A stretch of 36,208 bases of DNA from Pseudomonas fluorescens (GTDB lineage Bacteria; Pseudomonadota; Gammaproteobacteria; Pseudomonadales; Pseudomonadaceae), in assembly GCF_018614775.1 (NCBI RefSeq), contig NZ_JAGGOF010000030.1:1-36208 (forward strand). The letters are read 5' to 3'. The position numbers were made by a program, and so were the translations under genes. Position 1 is the first letter of the stretch, and the number at the start of each line of letters is the position of its first letter. Shown here piece after piece: positions 34,561 to 36,208 of this stretch. The notes beneath the pieces are model-generated. The model worked only from the letters and a program-made list of their open reading frames with translations, was not told the DNA's origin and did no database searches.

Positions 34561-35520
34561 TCAGTTGAAAATCACCAGCGCCGGGAATTCCTGCAGGCGC
34601 GCCGAGGTGATGTAGGCCAGGGAGCGGGCCACGTCCAGCGGCTGGTCGAGGCGGTAGTTTCCGGTCACTGCGACGTTGGCCAACTGCTCGTTGGTGTTGA
34701 TGATCCAACCCGGGTAGTAACGTTGCAGCTCGGCCAATACCTGGCGCAACGGCCGGTTCTCGAACACCAGGCGGCCCTCGACCCAGGCCAGGTCGGTGGC
34801 GCTGTCGAGCCGGGCCGGCCGGTCGAAACCGTTGGGACCGATGCGGATGCTTTCTCCGGCCGACAGTCGCACATGGCTGTCGTTGCGATGGGCCCGCAGG
34901 TCGACAGCGCCGCGCTGCACCTGGACCTGGGCCACACCGTCGAGGTAGCGCACCGCGAACGTGGTGTCACTGACGCTGGCCGTGACCGGGCCGGCGTCGA
35001 TCTCCAGCGGCAGGGTGCGGCTGGCCGGCACCTCGAAAAACGCCTCGCCCTTGTACAACCGGGCAACGTGGCGCTGTTCGTTGAACCGGCTGGAGAACGC
35101 CGTTTCGGTGTTGAGCAGGACCTTGGAACCGTCTTCCAATTGCACGCGCTGGCGCTCACCGACCACGGTCAGGTGATCGGCCTGGAAGTGCAAGGGCAGG
35201 TCGCTGAAGTTGAACAGGCCCAGCAACAGCACGGCGGCGGTCGCCAGGGGTTTCCAATGGGCGCGCAGGCGGACGCGTGCGGTGACCTTCGGCGCGGCGT
35301 CGAGCTGACGGGCACTTTCCAGCACCTGCGGACCGTCCCAGATCGCTTTGGCCCGGGCGAACGCTTCGCCATGGCGCGGATCGGCCGCCAGCCAGGCCTG
35401 GAACTGCCGGGTCTGCTCCTCGCTGGGGTTGTCCAGCAGGATCAGCCAATCCAGCGCCTGTTCCAAGGCGTGGGCGGTGTGCGCCGCAGCGGTTTCAGGG
35501 GAGTGAGGGGTGTCCGTCAC
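34561..35520 (-). CDS. FecR-type anti-sigma/signal transducer (HxuR-like)
   Basis: A 319-residue single-pass inner-membrane regulator. The cytoplasmic domain (1-88) contains the DUF4880-type ALDWLILLDNPSEEQTRQFQ and WLAADPRHGEAFARAKAIW. One transmembrane helix is at about 91-103 (LATAAVLLLGLFNF), and the periplasmic FecR domain (about 115-215) has VQLEDGSKVLLNTET. The C-terminal STN-interacting part ends at 319. It passes the receptor's heme-bound signal to the ECF sigma factor. The start is GTG at 35520, with only a weak GAG upstream. It follows the sigma gene by 80 bp. Confidence 0.92.
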   Translation of the reverse strand: MTDTPHSPETAAAHTAHALEQALDWLILLDNPSEEQTRQFQAWLAADPRHGEAFARAKAIWDGPQVLESARQLDAAPKVTARVRLRAHWKPLATAAVLLLGLFNFSDLPLHFQADHLTVVGERQRVQLEDGSKVLLNTETAFSSRFNEQRHVARLYKGEAFFEVPASRTLPLEIDAGPVTASVSDTTFAVRYLDGVAQVQVQRGAVDLRAHRNDSHVRLSAGESIRIGPNGFDRPARLDSATDLAWVEGRLVFENRPLRQVLAELQRYYPGWIINTNEQLANVAVTGNYRLDQPLDVARSLAYITSARLQEFPALVIFN

Positions 35521-35542
35521 GGGGGTTACTCGGAGTGAGTGG

Positions 35543-35602
35543 CAAGCGACAAGCTACAAGCGCCAAGCTACAGATGGCAAGTTCATGTGCAGCTTGGCGC
35601 TT
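35543..35602. repeat. 14-bp tandem repeat and 12-bp inverted repeat between sigma and fecR genes
   Basis: CAAGCGACAAGCTA (35543-35556) is followed directly by CAAGCGCCAAGCTA (35557-35570), one base different. AAGCGCCAAGCT (35558-35569) also pairs perfectly with AGCTTGGCGCTT (35591-35602), whose end overlaps the sigma stop codon. It can form a stem with a 21-base loop in the sigma-fecR mRNA. Similar AAGCT-rich repeats occur elsewhere in Pseudomonas genomes. Confidence 0.8.
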
Positions 35603-36107
35603 ATAACTGACAACTGTTCACACAGATCGCCATGATCAGCTTCAGTTCCTTCTGCACCGTGCTCAACGACACGTCCAGTTGCTCGGCAATGTCCTGGTAA
35701 CCGAGACCGTGCAGGCGGCTGAGGATGAAGATCCGTTGCTGGCGCGGGCTCAGTGTTTGCAGGCTGACGTTCAGGCGTTCGAGCATCTGCCCGGCATGGG
35801 CGGCGTCCTCGGCGCTGCTTTGGGGCGCGGCCACATTGTGGACGATCTCGAGGGGCACGCCGTCCAGCAGGGTTCGCGACTGCGCGCGGCGGGCACGCAA
35901 ATGATCCCGCGCCAGGTTGCGGGCGGTCTGGAAGACAAAAGGCTCGAGGTGGTCAACGGTGCGTTCAGCCAATGCGCGGGAGACGCGCAGGTAGGTTTCC
36001 TGGAGCAGGTCTTCAGCGGTGCAGGGGTTGTTGACCATGCGCTCAAGGGTGCGCAGCAGCGGCGTGCGCTGGGCGAGGAAGACGTGATGAAGGCGCGATT
36101 GACTCAC
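35601..36107 (-). CDS. ECF sigma factor, FecI-type (HxuI-like)
   Basis: A 168-residue sigma-70 family ECF factor for heme-receptor genes. Region 2 is about residues 10-75 (AEDLLQETYLRVSRAL, FVFQTARNLARDHLRARRA) and region 4 about 110-160 (LSPRQQRIFILSRLHGLGYQDIAEQLDVSLSTVQKEL). It forms the standard sigma/FecR/receptor signalling set with the two downstream genes. The start is a GTG at 36107 with weak upstream purines. A Fur-type palindrome lies 20 bp upstream, so the gene should be made only at low iron. Confidence 0.93.
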   Translation of the reverse strand: MSQSRLHHVFLAQRTPLLRTLERMVNNPCTAEDLLQETYLRVSRALAERTVDHLEPFVFQTARNLARDHLRARRAQSRTLLDGVPLEIVHNVAAPQSSAEDAAHAGQMLERLNVSLQTLSPRQQRIFILSRLHGLGYQDIAEQLDVSLSTVQKELKLIMAICVNSCQL

Positions 36108-36127
36108 GGTAGGGCCCGATCCGGTAC

Positions 36128-36156
36128 GAGTAGATGATAATGCTTATCATCTACTC
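36128..36156 (-). promoter_or_regulatory. Fur box upstream of the ECF sigma gene
   Basis: GAGTAGATGATAA (36128-36140) and TTATCATCTACTC (36144-36156) are perfect 13-bp inverted repeats around TGC. The core GATGATAATGCTTATCATC (36133-36151) fits the Fur consensus GATAATGATAATCATTATC closely. It would cover the sigma promoter and repress it when iron is plentiful. Confidence 0.88.
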
Positions 36157-36192
36157 GACAGGTCAAGCCTGGATTTCAGTGTCACTTTATAA

Positions 36193-36208
36193 CCCTGTGG
36201 GAGCGAGC
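36193..36208. repeat. REP element cut by window end
   Basis: The last 16 bases, CCCTGTGGGAGCGAGC, equal the left end of the REP at 23615. The rest lies outside the window. Confidence 0.8.

Overview
The window looks like chromosomal DNA of a Pseudomonas of the fluorescens lineage. The evidence is high GC, an arcDABC arginine deiminase operon, a BraC/Liv branched-chain amino acid transporter, pobA with an AraC-type pobR, a PigA-type heme oxygenase, and eight REP-type inverted repeats built on the GTGGGAGCGGGCTTGCTCGCG core (a ninth starts at the right edge). There are no rRNA or tRNA genes, CRISPR arrays, insertion sequences or phage modules. Species cannot be fixed from the sequence alone.

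Layout. 1-2747: a dispersed repeat, nhaA, and a divergent Cds1-like PLP enzyme. 2870-6943: an FAD-dependent oxidoreductase, a small lipoprotein, and a catalytically atypical SDR divergent from a LysR regulator. 6947-9364: a three-gene minus-strand operon that matches a bufferin (gig-type) RiPP system: DUF2282 precursor, DUF692 maturase, DUF2063 partner and DoxX membrane protein. Here the DUF692 and DUF2063 parts are one continuous reading frame. 9579-14578: livFGMH and the binding protein braC. 14919-15224: a DUF2288 protein, followed by a hairpin-rich stretch that may be a small RNA. 15523-17697: a 724-residue chromosomal tubulin/FtsZ-superfamily protein, standing alone. 18064-20995: two convergent MFS transporters. 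21065-23316: pobA/pobR for 4-hydroxybenzoate. 23323-24093: two small proteins. 24157-29051: arcDABC with an Anr box correctly placed for a class II promoter. 29139-30934: a family III CoA-transferase with permuted motif order and a YbaN-like membrane protein. 31065-36107: a heme cell-surface-signalling cluster (ECF sigma, FecR-type regulator, TonB-dependent heme receptor, heme oxygenase) under a perfect Fur-type palindrome.

How the genes work together. The heme cluster takes up heme and degrades it under iron limitation. arcDABC makes ATP from arginine when oxygen is low. The bufferin operon probably makes a secreted or periplasmic, cysteine-modified, metal-binding peptide (copper in studied cases). 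The most interesting items are the fused maturase in the bufferin operon and the solitary tubulin-like protein. REP hairpins sit at most gene ends, and one lies inside the arc operon between arcB and arcC.
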